The notes under the pieces were generated by a model. That model was given only the letters and a program-made list of their open reading frames with translations, was not told the DNA's origin and did not search any database. A DNA stretch of 64,000 nt from Takashimella koratensis (Eukaryota; Basidiomycota; Tremellomycetes; Trichosporonales; Tetragoniomycetaceae): assembly GCA_003116875.1 (NCBI GenBank), contig BCKT01000003.1, positions 747,143 to 811,142 on the forward strand, written 5' to 3'. Positions 45,351 through 55,655 of this stretch are shown here, piece by piece. A program made the translations under genes and the position numbers. The number at the start of each line of letters is the position of its first letter. The stretch's first letter is position 1.

Positions 45351-46166
45351 ATGTCTTCTGCCGTCTCAAGCCGCAAGCTGACTTGGACGGGGATGTTAGT
45401 TGCGGAGAAGAAGAGGGGAGGTCGAGTTTTGGAAAATGAGGATGGAGACGCAGATGACGAGTTGGAGTTTGACAAGAAGCTTGAGGAGGAGGATGTCGAG
45501 TACGAGGGCAGAGTTGAGCCCACCCGGCCCATCGACCAAGCGACCAAGAGTGGGATCAAGCCCTCTTCGTCCATCTGGTCCCTTGTCAGGCTTCCGAGCG
45601 CTGACGTGGTCCCTCGACGCACCCCTTCTCCCCGGCGCCTGAGGAACCATGTCAGCGTCGTTCGGGTCATCCACCGCCGGATGTCCTACGTTCCCTCGCC
45701 TGCTCGGCTCTCAGCCATCGCTGAGCTTCCCGAGCCCGAGCCCGAACCCGAACCCGAGGCGGACACTCCGACCTCTACAACGCTCTCCTCTCCCTCTCCC
45801 TCTCTCTCGTCTTCCTCGTCCTCGTCCGATGAGGAGGGTAGTACCGCCTCGACATCCACCGACACGTCCTCGGCATGGGAGTCGCCGAGTTCGACGCCGA
45901 CGACGACCCAGGACGCCGAGCCAGCCCAGGCTCTCGCTGTCCAGCCACGGCTCTTCGATCTGGGCGACTTCTTCCTCCGGGAGCCCACTCCATCGGAGCC
46001 AGAGGGCGTACGAACTCCCCTCCTCGCTCTGTTCGACACGTGGAGTGGGTCAAAGAGGGGACTCAACCTTACCCCTCCGGCGGGTACCTCTCTCCTCCTC
46101 CACCCTCCCAACCCCGTCCTGTCCCACCCCGCCGTCGTCGTCACCGGTGTCGGACGACGACTTTGA
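45351..46166 (+). CDS. Orphan Ser/Pro/Glu-rich protein; 3' end uncertain
   Basis: From the ATG at 45351 (tcaaaATGtc) an open frame of 271 residues begins MSSAVSSRKLTWTGMLVAEK. It includes an acidic segment, a basic patch (RNHVSVVRVIHRRMSYVPSP), a PEPEPEPEPE run and a long Ser/Thr-rich region. It stops at a TGA (46164-46166). The same frame then stays open for another 81 codons, ending in a strongly charged helix, so the true 3' end may involve a short intron. The upstream in-frame extension from 45105 is disfavoured because a TATA box lies inside it. No family is recognised. Confidence 0.5.
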   Translation: MSSAVSSRKLTWTGMLVAEKKRGGRVLENEDGDADDELEFDKKLEEEDVEYEGRVEPTRPIDQATKSGIKPSSSIWSLVRLPSADVVPRRTPSPRRLRNHVSVVRVIHRRMSYVPSPARLSAIAELPEPEPEPEPEADTPTSTTLSSPSPSLSSSSSSSDEEGSTASTSTDTSSAWESPSSTPTTTQDAEPAQALAVQPRLFDLGDFFLREPTPSEPEGVRTPLLALFDTWSGSKRGLNLTPPAGTSLLLHPPNPVLSHPAVVVTGVGRRL

Positions 46167-46412
46167 CGTCCCGTCAGCCTTTCCCAGGCCCAAGAGGGTG
46201 GCGGCAGACCCGGACCGCCTCAGTCACCAGCTTTTAGGCTCATCGGGGTGATCGAGGTGGCTAAGAGGAGGAGGAACGAGGAGTTGGCGGAAGAGATGAC
46301 GGATGAGGAGGTCAGAGCGATGAGGGATGCCCAAGATGAGGCAAGAGCGAGGGCGCGGAGGTGGGTAAGGGAGCGTGAAGAGTGGCAGCGTCGCGAGCAG
46401 GCTCAGAAGTGA
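46167..46412 (+). other. In-frame open extension after the TGA of the 45351 gene
   Basis: The frame directly after the stop encodes Gly/Pro-rich sequence, then a charged helix (VIEVAKRRRNEELAEEMTDE and RARRWVREREEWQRREQAQK), ending at a TGA at 46412. Such regular helical composition is unlikely for random UTR. It may be the true C-terminus reached by splicing, readthrough, or a sequence difference at the TGA. Confidence 0.4.
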
Positions 46413-46774
46413 GGAAGAAAGTGTGAACGGGAGCAGAAGTGAGGAGGGAGGGATGGAGGAGTGCAAAGTGCTTCGTGTTGTATTTTAATGTTGTGTCTTC
46501 GGATCCCAATGCACCTTTTGCCAAGGACGTGATTCATAATGCACAACTTTGTCACTCTCATCACCTAATCGTCGAAACTTAATCTTGGCTAGTTGAGAGA
46601 AACACCCCACCTTCACAATATATACTCAAGCTGAGCGTGAATCGAAAGAATGTACATGAGCCATCGTGAAGAGAAAGAAAATACGGAATCCAAACTTGAG
46701 AAACTTCTTCTCAACCCATTTGGTAAAGACCCTCTCGCCTCTGTCCTTTGTCCACTGATTGGTACGTACCCCCG
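46413..46774. other. Convergent 3' region, orphan/urease
   Basis: A spacer of about 360 bp between convergent genes, AT-richer near 46,530-46,690. It contains the presumed poly(A) regions and no gene. Confidence 0.5.
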
Positions 46775-49700
46775 CTAGAAGACAAAGTACCCCTTGGTCA
46801 GGGGCAACTCTGTTGCCGGTGGAGCGTCGCACAACACTCCGTCCGCCTTGACCTCGTATGTCTCCGGGTCCACTACATTGTTCATTCCCATCAGCTTTAA
46901 TCCTTTACTCCTCTCCAAATTTCATAAAGTTGGCTAGAGACTTCCACTTACCTGACATCTTAGGCAACGAGTCGTTATGCTTCATATCCTTCTTCCCAAT
47001 CTTACGACAGTTCTTCACCGCCTCGGGCCGTTTATGAATCCCATAGTTGGTCACGATGCCTGTTCCCCACAACCCCAAGGGACGAAAGCATGATGTGTCA
47101 GCTAATCACGGACCACCCGCTCAAAAAAAATGTCACGCCATGCGCACCTTTGTCAATTGATGCTTGGCTGACCCAGACGACCGAGTTGAGCGCCGCGGCG
47201 GCAGGCTGGGCGCCCCACATTGGACGGCCGATGAGGGGCTGAACCGTCGGGATAGAGGCGTTGGCATCTCCCATCTAACCCAGAATCAAGTCCAGGTAGT
47301 AGTCACAGGTCAACACAGCTCTCATCGCATACTGCAGAGACGAACAACCCGGCCATGACTTACCTGAGCCCAGGCAATGACACCGCCCTTGACCACCATC
47401 TCGGGTCGAGCGCCAAACGACTCGGGTTTCCACAAGACGAGATCCGCGAGGCAGCCCACTGCGACTTGGCCAATGAGATGTGACATACCGTGTGTGATGG
47501 CGCTGACGAGGTGTGAGCGGACGGCCTGAACCTTCGAGCTTTCTGCCTGATACTTTGTACTCACGGGTTGATGGTGTACTTTGCAATATATCTCTTGACC
47601 CGATTATTGTCATTACCATCCTCATCACCCTCCAGGGGTCCTCGGACGTCCCGCATCTTTGCTGCTGTTCTCCACGTACGCGCAACGACTTCGCCAATCC
47701 GACCCATCGCCTGCGAGTCACTACTGAGCATCGCAATCGCTCCAGTGTCCTGCAACACGTCTTCCGCCGCGACTGTCTCGGCTCGAATACGCGAATCCGC
47801 GAACGCAATGTCCTCGGGGATAGATTTGTCGAGGTGGTGGCAGACCATGAGCATCTGCAAGAATAGAACCATAGGTTGTCAGTACGTAAAGCTAGGACAC
47901 CCGGGGGGAATTTGACTCACATCGAGGTGCTCGTCCAGCGTATTCACGGCGTAAGGTCGGGTTGGGTTAGTCGAACTCGGCAAAACGTTTTCGTGCTCGC
48001 AAACCACGATGATATCGGGCGCATGACCACCGCCAGCACCTTCGGTATGATACGTGTGGATAGTACGCCCCTTGATCGCCTTGAGCGTGCTCTCGACGTA
48101 CCCCGACTCGTTGAGAGTGTCGGTATGGATGTTGACCTGAAACACGGGACCAATTTAGCCTTGTTTTAGCGACGCATCCGAGCTGACCTAAGTGAATGGA
48201 GCTTACTCACCTGAACATCATACTCGTCACCAATAGTCAACGCCCGGTCAATGGCCTCAGGCGTCGACCCCCAGTCCTCGTGCAACTTGAGTCCACACGC
48301 TCCGGCTTCCACAATGTCCCTCAGCCCAGGCAAACCCGAGTCATTACCCTTGCCCGTGAACGCAAAGTTGAGAGGGATTCCATCGGTCGCTGCCATCATG
48401 TTCTGCATGTAGAATTTGGACGGGGTGCAGGTCGTCGCGTTGGTCCCGGCCGAAGGACCGGTGCCACCTCCAATGAGCGTCGTGATACCCGATGCCAGGG
48501 CCTAAAAGAGATGGAAAGGTCAGTGAGCGATTCGAATTGGTAGTAGACACGACAGTTGCGAAGGAGAGTCATCATAGCGCCAGACCTACCTCTGTCCAGA
48601 GCTGAGTGCAGATGTAATGCACATGGGCATCGATAGCACCAGCAGTCACGATAAGCTTTTCACCCGCGATGACTTCAGTCGTGGACCCAACGACCATTCC
48701 CTCTGTCACGCCAGTCATGATATCGGGGTTTCCGGCCTTTCCAATCCCGACAATCTTGCCGTACTTGACGCCAATATCCGCCTGCCCTCACATTTATCAG
48801 CCCGCTATCCTCACATAATCATCGCCATCGCCTCTTCGATGAATGGCTGAGACTCACCTTGAAAATCCCACTCCAGTCGATGACAAGCGCATTGGTGATC
48901 ACAAGGTCGAGGACCTCGGCGTCAGACCGGCCGGATGCCTGACCTTGACCATCACGCAAGACTTTGCCACCTCCGAACTTGCATTCGTCACCGTAGACGG
49001 TATGATCCTTCTCGACCTCGATCCAGAGGTTGGTATCGCCCAGCCTCACGCGGTCACCTGTAGTCGGTCCAAACATCGAAGCGTACTGGGCTCTGGTCAG
49101 CAGATTCCAGAGCGGGCGGGTCGCACCAAGTGCCGACTCTGCAACTTACCACTTCGCGATCCATCTCCGGGACAGGCGCCTCTTCCACCAACTCTTGGGG
49201 CTGGTGCCTAAACCCCTCGGCCTGGACCTTTGCTAACACGGCCTCCCGCTTCGACACATCGAAGGGTCCAAAACCAAGACCCGAGCCACCAGAGAGTAGC
49301 TTGTGTCCTCCGACCTCGACGAGAGAGACCGTCTTCTTCTCGCCGGGCTCGAAGCGGACAGCAGTTCCCGCGGCGATATCTAGGTGAGTTCCGTATGCGA
49401 GTATGCGGTCAAAGACGAGCGAAGGGTTGGTCTCAAGGAAGAGGTAGTGAGATCCGACCTGAAGATTGTGTTACCTTCACACGTAAAGACACAACACGAG
49501 GATCTGACTCGAGAGTGAAAAGCCTTGATTCGACTCACCTGGATCGGACGGTCGCCCTCGTTTCTGACTTCAACGAGCCAACGCTTTCGTCCCACGTTAA
49601 GCTTGATCTTTTCTTTCTTGCAGACCACGGCACCAGGCAACGCCTCGGAGAGCTTGGGTTCGGGAATCGGGAACAGTTCCTCGGATGGAATGGGCAAGAA

Positions 49701-50366
49701 AGAGCCGTACAGTGCGTTGTTAACTGGATGAAAGAGTGTCAATGAACTGAGGGAGAGGGTAGATTGTCTAGTACTTACGGTCACCGGAGTCGGAGCATAC
49801 GGGGTCGTGTACAGTCACGAGGAAAGTGCTGAAATGAGCGATATCCTCCAGAGTTATTCTGAACATACCCATCCTGGACTCGTGTCAGCGAAACAAACAG
49901 TGTCACCGATTCCCAAACCACGACAAGGACTTACGTTAAAAGTTCCTTCGATCTGGACATCATGAATGCTCTCAGGCACTCCCTCTGCAAACAAATCATG
50001 AGCTCAAAGGTACCGTAGGACTGGTCAGGTTCAGACTCAACAGACCTACCCATGACATGTCGACGACCGAGCATCTTCTTGCCCAGGTCCATCAGCTCGG
50101 CGACGCTGTGACGACCATCCCGGGCAAATTCTTGCAGCTGGCTCGCGATGAGCGCGACTGTCTCGGATCGGTTAAGGGTAAGACCTCGAGCAAGACGACG
50201 CTGGGCGAGCTGCCCGAGAGTGGTGAGGACGAGTTTGTCCTACGGAGGTGGATAGGTCGCAAGGCGTGGGAAGATGGCGGGATGAAGGAGGTGAGGTGAG
50301 CGAGTACGGAAGCGTCACAATAGACGAGAAGGGAGGACGTACCTGCTCGCGAGGAAGGAGGTGCAT
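46775..50366 (-). CDS. URE1: Urease
   Basis: About sixteen minus-strand exons encode a single-chain urease of roughly 835 residues, the usual fungal gamma-beta-alpha fusion. The start is MHLLPREQ (50366-50343), joined to [19 protein letters not shown]. The linker EGTFN-DG-TFLVTV requires a 5-nt exon (49869-49873), then [17 protein letters not shown]. The alpha domain shows all nickel-site residues: [10 protein letters not shown], the carbamylated lysine in [36 protein letters not shown], the flap histidines in [10 protein letters not shown], and [10 protein letters not shown]. The protein ends PLTKGYFVF. The enzyme hydrolyses urea to ammonia and carbamate and needs accessory proteins (Ure4/6/7), none of which is in this window. 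It is a nitrogen-scavenging enzyme and diagnostic of basidiomycete yeasts. The gene diverges from the Fap7 gene. Confidence 0.96.
49869..49873 (-). other. URE1: 5-nt micro-exon of urease
   Basis: The minus-strand exon GATGG lies between a 61-nt intron (acceptor GAGTCCAG) and a 40-nt intron running 49868-49829 (GTATGT...TTTCAG). Joined exons read [15 protein letters not shown], matching the conserved urease segment EGTFPDGTxLVTVH, and the frame is kept only if these five bases are included. Confidence 0.75.
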
Positions 50367-50710
50367 TGTGAGTCTGTTGTTCTGTCAGATGCTCACAGCA
50401 AGGATATGGCGAGAGGGTGCTGAAGAGTGTGACAGGGATGCGAAGGGAGGGCGGAGGGAGTAGAGAGTGGTGGAGAGTACCAAAAGTCGTTCAATGTTGC
50501 TGATAACCGGCCCACCCACCAGCTTTTGGTCCGTCGTTATCGGCAATTGCATCACGTGACTTTTCACCCTGCTTTGGAGATTTCCATCCCAGATTTTTTC
50601 AAGCTGGGTGGGTGTAGCTAGCTGTTGATTGAAAACAACCATCAGGCAACCACGGCCTCGAACCCATCCCTACTCAGCCTCTTGACTTGCTCGTACCACT
50701 TCTACCCGCC
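50367..50710. promoter_or_regulatory. Divergent urease/FAP7 promoter with GATA and CACGTG sites
   Basis: This shared 344-bp spacer contains GATAA at 50502-50506 (plus) and 50537-50541 (minus), plus a CACGTG palindrome at 50553-50558. Paired GATA sites are the binding sequence of fungal nitrogen-catabolite GATA factors, which control urease genes; action here is inferred. Confidence 0.5.
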
Positions 50711-51536
50711 ATGACCACTCACCACCCTCGCCAACATCCGATCATCCTCATCACCGGTACCCCAGGAACAGGCAAGACTCTCCATTCCCAGCTCCTGCAT
50801 GTCGAGGATCCCGACCTCGTCCATCTCAACATTGGCGATATCGTAAAGGCCCACGGGTTCCACGAAGGCTGGGACGAGGAGTGGCAAAGCTATGTGGTTG
50901 ATGAAGATAGGCTATTGGATTATCTTGAGGAGGTGGTGAACCCCGTGGACGGGCCGGCCAAGACTGGTGAGTGGGTTGGACAAGAGGAGAGTCAGAGGGA
51001 AGAGGGCTTGTTGGCTGCGCGCCGAGGGAGCTGGGGGCAGGCAAGAAGGATGTGTGGAAGCGGATGAGAACCAGACAACTGGTCAACAGTAAAAACCTGC
51101 TGACATACTCGCGTCTCCCATCACAGGCTTCATCATCGACCACCACGATCCGAGCTTGTTCCCCGAACGATGGATTGACCTTGTCGTTGTTCTCACTTGC
51201 AACAACACCGTCTTGCACGAGCGATTAACAGAACGGTAAGTTGGCGTTTCTTTCCTCTATCTTTTATCTGCCATGCTCTGCGTCATATCTTGTCCAGACG
51301 TGTGCTGACCTGTGTCCAGGAAATACCCCGAGGCAAAGATCACCGAGAACATCACAGCAGAGATCATGATGACTTGCCTGACCGAATCTCGGGAATCGTA
51401 CGCTGAGGAAATCATTGTCGAGCTCCCGTCAGACGGATCGGGCGGGGATGCTGAGGTGGAGGAGAACGTGAAGCGAATTCAGGCATGGTGTGCGCAATGG
51501 CGGGAGGACCGGGCTCAGGGTGTTCATGAAGGTTGA
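50711..51536 (+). CDS. FAP7: Fap7/AK6-type adenylate kinase (nuclear NTPase)
   Basis: Three exons (50711-50966, 51127-51235, 51320-51536) encode 193 residues. The Walker A loop ILITGTPGTGKTLHSQLL is at the N-terminus, followed by HLNIGDIVKAHGFHEGWDEE and YVVDEDRLLDYLEE. After the first intron come GFIIDHHDPSLFPERWIDLV and VLTCNNTVLHERLTER. The tail matches AK6 (KYPEAKITENITAEIMMTCL). Fap7 binds uS11/Rps14 and is needed for the final cleavage of 20S pre-rRNA in 40S maturation; it also has adenylate kinase/ATPase activity. An in-frame ATG at 50687 would add eight residues, but 50711 gives the standard family start. Confidence 0.93.
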
Positions 51537-51761
51537 GGAGAATGGGACAGGAAGGTGTATAGTAGCTTCTTTAATGTATGTCAACGATTTGGGCAAATTG
51601 GATTTCCTTGGGTGCTTGGCTGTCCTTGGCATGGTTTGGGACAGCAACGACCAGCGTGGAGGAGACAACGCGTCACGATTAGAACCAGGTGGAAACCTCT
51701 CGTGAAAGAATATAACATGCATTTAAGCTCGTACACCTCGACGACGCCAAACCTTCACCAT

Positions 51762-52938
51762 CTATCCGTAGACACTGAGAGCATGGTCAGCTTGTGATCC
51801 TTCCCAGATATCTCTGAACAGACCGAGTACTCACAGACGGAAGATATCGTTTTGGCTGGTGGGAACAAAGTCAGCGGTCAGCATGGTTTCAACACTTCAA
51901 GAGAATAGGTCCTCTTTCATACACAAGGTGTCGATCACCTCTACTCACACGTAGTAGCTTCCACCCTCGGGGATGAGCTGGGAAGGATCGTCAGTCAAGA
52001 GCACCAACCCAACGCGCCCGAAGTGTACCACCCATCCTCCCACTCTATTTCTCCTGCTCGTGCTCCTCTCATGCTGATATAGCTTCCTCCCTCGCTCCTC
52101 TCCTCGCCCATCTCCACAGTTGCAGCACTTCACGCTACTCACGTGGAACATTTGAGAGTACTGCAGAACGTTCTGACCGTCATCGACGAGGAGCTGGCCA
52201 GTGACGAGAACGAGGATAGCAGCGACATTGGCGGACGCGGGCTGGGCGTCGAGGGTGAGAACGCGGTGGGCAACCTTGGCGAACGGGAGGCCCTGAGAGG
52301 TGGTCGTGTCAGCTCTGCGAAGGATGAAAAGATCGATTCCACGGGGGCAAATGGACGTATGAAGGGGTGTAGGAAGAGATGACTGTATGATATGCCTGTC
52401 GAGCAGAAGGTGGAGATGGAGATAGACACTCACCTGGAGCTTCTCAATGATGGCGGCTGTACCCTGGATCGGAGTGTTCTCCCAGGTGAGCATGGAGTGG
52501 TCCCTCTGGAGAGGAGTTAGCACTTTGTTAGTTGTACGATTCAGGTTCAGGAAGACAGATACGCACGTAGAGAGGGGCGAGCTGGCCGCGGTCTTGACCA
52601 AAGGTCTGGTAGTAGAAGTCTGAGGAGGGTGAGTGTCAGAAAGGGAAAGTGTAGCGTGGGAAATAGCGAGAGAGGTATCGCGAGCGGACGGTGAGAAGGT
52701 CATGGGAGCGAGCGAGCAGGAGGAGCTGCCTATGTCTCTCGTGTGAAGTGGAGGTAGGTGGCAAGGTGATGAGGGTGGAGGATGAAGGGCGTACCGGTGA
52801 ACTAATGAAGAGGATCAACGTTAGCTGCTGAGCTGTGCTGCTGCAAAGAAGGGAGGTAGGAGGCTGCAGATAGGAGCTGGCGTGTATTATGAAGGGATTC
52901 GGGCTTACCTGCTTTGCGATGGCGTTGATGTCTGACAT
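51762..52938 (-). CDS. NTF2: Nuclear transport factor 2
   Basis: Eight minus-strand exons (52938-52909, 52801-52795, 52619-52567, 52505-52434, 52292-52143, 51977-51949, 51855-51835, 51774-51762) encode 124 residues, the standard NTF2 length. It reads MSDINAIAKQ-FTD-FYYQTFGQDRGQL, then LYRDHSMLTWEN, LTLDAQPAS and QMFHLIPEGGSYYVQND, ending IFRLVYG. This matches yeast NTF2 along its whole length. The homodimer binds Ran-GDP and FxFG nucleoporins and carries Ran back into the nucleus. The second exon is only 7 nt and two others are 13 and 21 nt, so the gene is cut into unusually small pieces. It is convergent with FAP7 (226 bp apart). Confidence 0.95.
52795..52801 (-). other. NTF2: 7-nt micro-exon of NTF2
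   Basis: The minus-strand exon TTCACCG is flanked by an acceptor TTCATTAG and a donor GTACGCCC. It encodes Phe-Thr and the first base of Asp in KQ-FTD-FYYQ, which aligns with the QNFTQFYYNQF segment of yeast NTF2. Skipping it shifts the frame. Confidence 0.85.
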
Positions 52939-53217
52939 GGTGCTTGAGGTTGTGGTTGAGGTTGAGGTTGAGGTTGGGTGAGGTCAAGGTGAGATCCAAA
53001 CCTATTTGTGCAGTCGGACACGCTCCATGCTAGCGTGGGCGAGCAAAAGTGCCACAGTCGGCGATTGCAGGCACCCACTGCGGTCCACGTGGCTTCCGCG
53101 TTTCAGGGGTTGACTAGGTCTGGGGAGCCCCAGATTGACTCGGTTGCTTAGTGTGCTTTCCCTTGTTTCCCTTTCCCCTGTTACCCTGGCTGGTGTTTGG
53201 GACGCACACACCTCTGG

Positions 53218-53261
<44 letters not shown>

Positions 53262-53424
53262 GTCCATTTTTAGATTGACCTCTGGACCGTGTTTCCGTGT
53301 TTCTCCTTCATCAACATCGCACCATCTCTCTTCACTCTTTCTCTTCCTCTTCATTCACCCCTACCCTCGACACCTCTCATCTCTTCCTCTCACCCGATCT
53401 TACCTCGACATCACCACAACCGCC
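52939..53424. promoter_or_regulatory. Divergent spacer between NTF2 and a secreted-protein gene
   Basis: About 490 bp hold both promoters. GGTTGAGGTTGAGG repeats lie just upstream of NTF2 (52,949-52,980), a CA microsatellite is at 53221-53259, and a C/T-rich leader precedes 53425. No TATA box is clear. Confidence 0.5.
53221..53259 (+). repeat. (CA)n microsatellite, about 19 units
   Basis: An uninterrupted alternating CA/AC run lies in the divergent promoter about 165 nt upstream of the ATG at 53425. A degenerate extension (GCACACACCTCTGGCA) precedes it. Confidence 0.95.
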
Positions 53425-55105
53425 ATGGTCGCCTTGCTCGCTCTCCTCGCACTCGTCCCGGCCCTCGTCGCTGCCGTCCCCTGTGTCCAGTTCGACACTT
53501 CGTTCAACCTCTACGCGTTTGGTGGTACCTCCGACGTCAACCTCGGCCAGAACACCACTTGGTCTTGTAAGTGTCCGCATTTGAACCCATCTCCTCCTTG
53601 CTCCCCCTACTGGAATACCATCTCTTCCTCCTCCCAATGTCCTCCCTTGTTGAAATCGACGCTGACTCTTACAGCTCCCTCGGCCACAACTCTCACTACC
53701 ACTGGTCGCCCGTGCGTATCCCCAAAGGCCCCTCACATAGCTTGTTACCCTTGCTGCAGAAAAAACACCAGTTGACACACCTACAGGCCATGGACGGGCA
53801 ACTCCACTCAGTGCTTGTTGTCGCAGTACAACAACGCCATGTACGTGTTCAACAGCGACTCGGCCAACCCCTCGGTACGTGACTGCTTCCCCTTCATTTC
53901 CTACACGACTGGCTAACCCCTTCTTAGGACATCTACATCTTCAACTTTGCTGCCCTCTCGTGGTCCAAGCAAACCACGTCGGGAGCTCCCTCGCCTCTCG
54001 GCAACTCTCGTTCCTCGGTCATCCTTGACCACGACACCAACGAGGTCTACCTGATCCCGGGGCCCGGCCAGTCGCTCTACGCTCTCGACCTCAGCACCAT
54101 CACCAACGCCGCGTCGTCTTCGGCGATCGCGTGGACCTCAATTGAGAGCCCGAGCTTCTCTACCACTGGCTACACTGTCACCGCCGCCCAGGCCTCCAAC
54201 CACATCCGTAAGTGCTGTCCCAGCCTGAGCACGTGGCCTGAGCAGAACTTTGCTTACCTGGTACTACAGACTACTTCGGTGTCCCCGGTACCGCCGCAGG
54301 CTCGGCTGACCTCTTCGTTGTTCACTGTGAGTTGGAGTGGAGAGTTACATATATGGTTACCCAGACTGACGCTCTGTCAGACTCCTACTTCCAGCCCACG
54401 GCTCAGACTTACCCGACTTTGAACAACGGCCAGAGCTTCCCTGACTCTGCTGGCCAGGCGATCAGCATCCCCCAGGCTTCCAACACGGTAAGTTCTCCCC
54501 ACTTTGTGTTATTCAACTAGAAGCGATCTTCCTGAAAGCTAACCTTTTTGCAGGTCCCTTACCAAATGGTCTTTGTTCCCAACGACTTCTCCAACTCGTA
54601 CGTCGTTACGCACTGGACCGACGCCAGCAACTACGCGACCACCTCGGACGCTCCGTTCGCTACGACCCTCATCAACTCGACCCAGCTTCTCCCGGCCCCT
54701 ACCTCTCAGGACTCTCAGTCGTCGTACGCTGCTTCTGACACGGCGCTCGTTCAAATCGACTCCTCAGGTAACATCTACTACATGCTCGGTGCCGTGCAGG
54801 CCAACTTTGACGTTGGATCTTCGCCCACTTGGACCAAGATGAGCTACACCCTCGCCGGCACCGGCGGCTCATCGACCTCGTCCAGCTCGTCATCCGCGTC
54901 TGGCTCTGCTTCGGCCACCGCCAGCGCGTCGGGCTCTGCCAAGGCCTCGTCGACTGCTTCCGGTTCCAAGACTGCCTCCGCCTCGACCTCCGCCTCTGCC
55001 TCGACCAGCGCCAAGGCCAGTTCGGCCTCGCCCGTCTCCCGCTTGGACATGTTTGGCTTCATCGCCAGCATCGTCGCGGTCGGTGTCGTCGCTGCGAACC
55101 TCTAG
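53425..55105 (+). CDS. Secreted, probably GPI-anchored Ser/Thr-rich surface protein
   Basis: Exon 1 (53425-53566) begins with a clear signal peptide (MVALLALLALVPALVAAVP). Six further exons follow, the second only 37 nt. The mature part has Kelch/propeller-like repeats in style (NNAMYVFNSDSANPS, DIYIFNFAALSWSKQTTSG, NEVYLIPGPGQSLYALDLST) and potential N-glycosylation sites (NTT, NST). The last exon ends in a long Ser/Ala/Thr-rich linker and a C-terminal hydrophobic tail (MFGFIASIVAVGVVAANL). Signal peptide, Ser/Thr linker and hydrophobic end together indicate GPI anchoring to membrane or cell wall. No catalytic motif is recognised. The exon phases are consistent, but small exons 2 and 3 are less certain. 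Confidence 0.75.
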
Positions 55106-55655
55106 ACGGAAAGTCAACCTACTTTCTCCCCTCTTCCCCCTTCACTTTCATTCAGCATCATACTTGTCCCTCTTCCCCTTGTCGCTCTTTTCATGATCAT
55201 GTTCTTTCTTGCTTTTAAGCACACGGACACTTTGTCGCGGTGGTACAGTAGTAGTTGATCGCAAGGAAAAAATTTGCCTGGTAACGGGCAAACCCCCAAA
55301 AACAAAGAAAACAAAGCAAAAAGAAAGCCAACTGCAGTGTTACTGCTTCAGCTGTCATAGCTCCTGTCTAGTCGTTTTGCGCAGACCACGACCTCGAACG
55401 CCCTCATACATTTCATCCCCGTAGTCAACCCTTATGTCACCTTGCCATGACCCTATTCTCTTATAAAGGGCCTGGCGAGATGTCGCGCGGGTGAGATGGT
55501 CCCGACTGTTCCGATTTTTGGCAACGACCCGGTCCAATTGGCCTTTCCCTACGTACGAGATAGTCGACCCAATCTCCCTCGACGCCCGACGTTCGGAATC
55601 ACCTCTTCATCTCTGCTGGTCGTGTCTACCTCGGTATCCGACTAGCCTCTTCATC
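55106..55655. other. Intergenic, 3' UTR and promoter
   Basis: This tandem spacer of 550 bp holds an A-rich stretch (55,260-55,330) after the surface-protein gene, suiting transcript termination. A TATAAA-like element at about 55,461 (CTTATAAAGG) lies some 190 nt before the next ATG. No other gene is seen. Confidence 0.5.
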
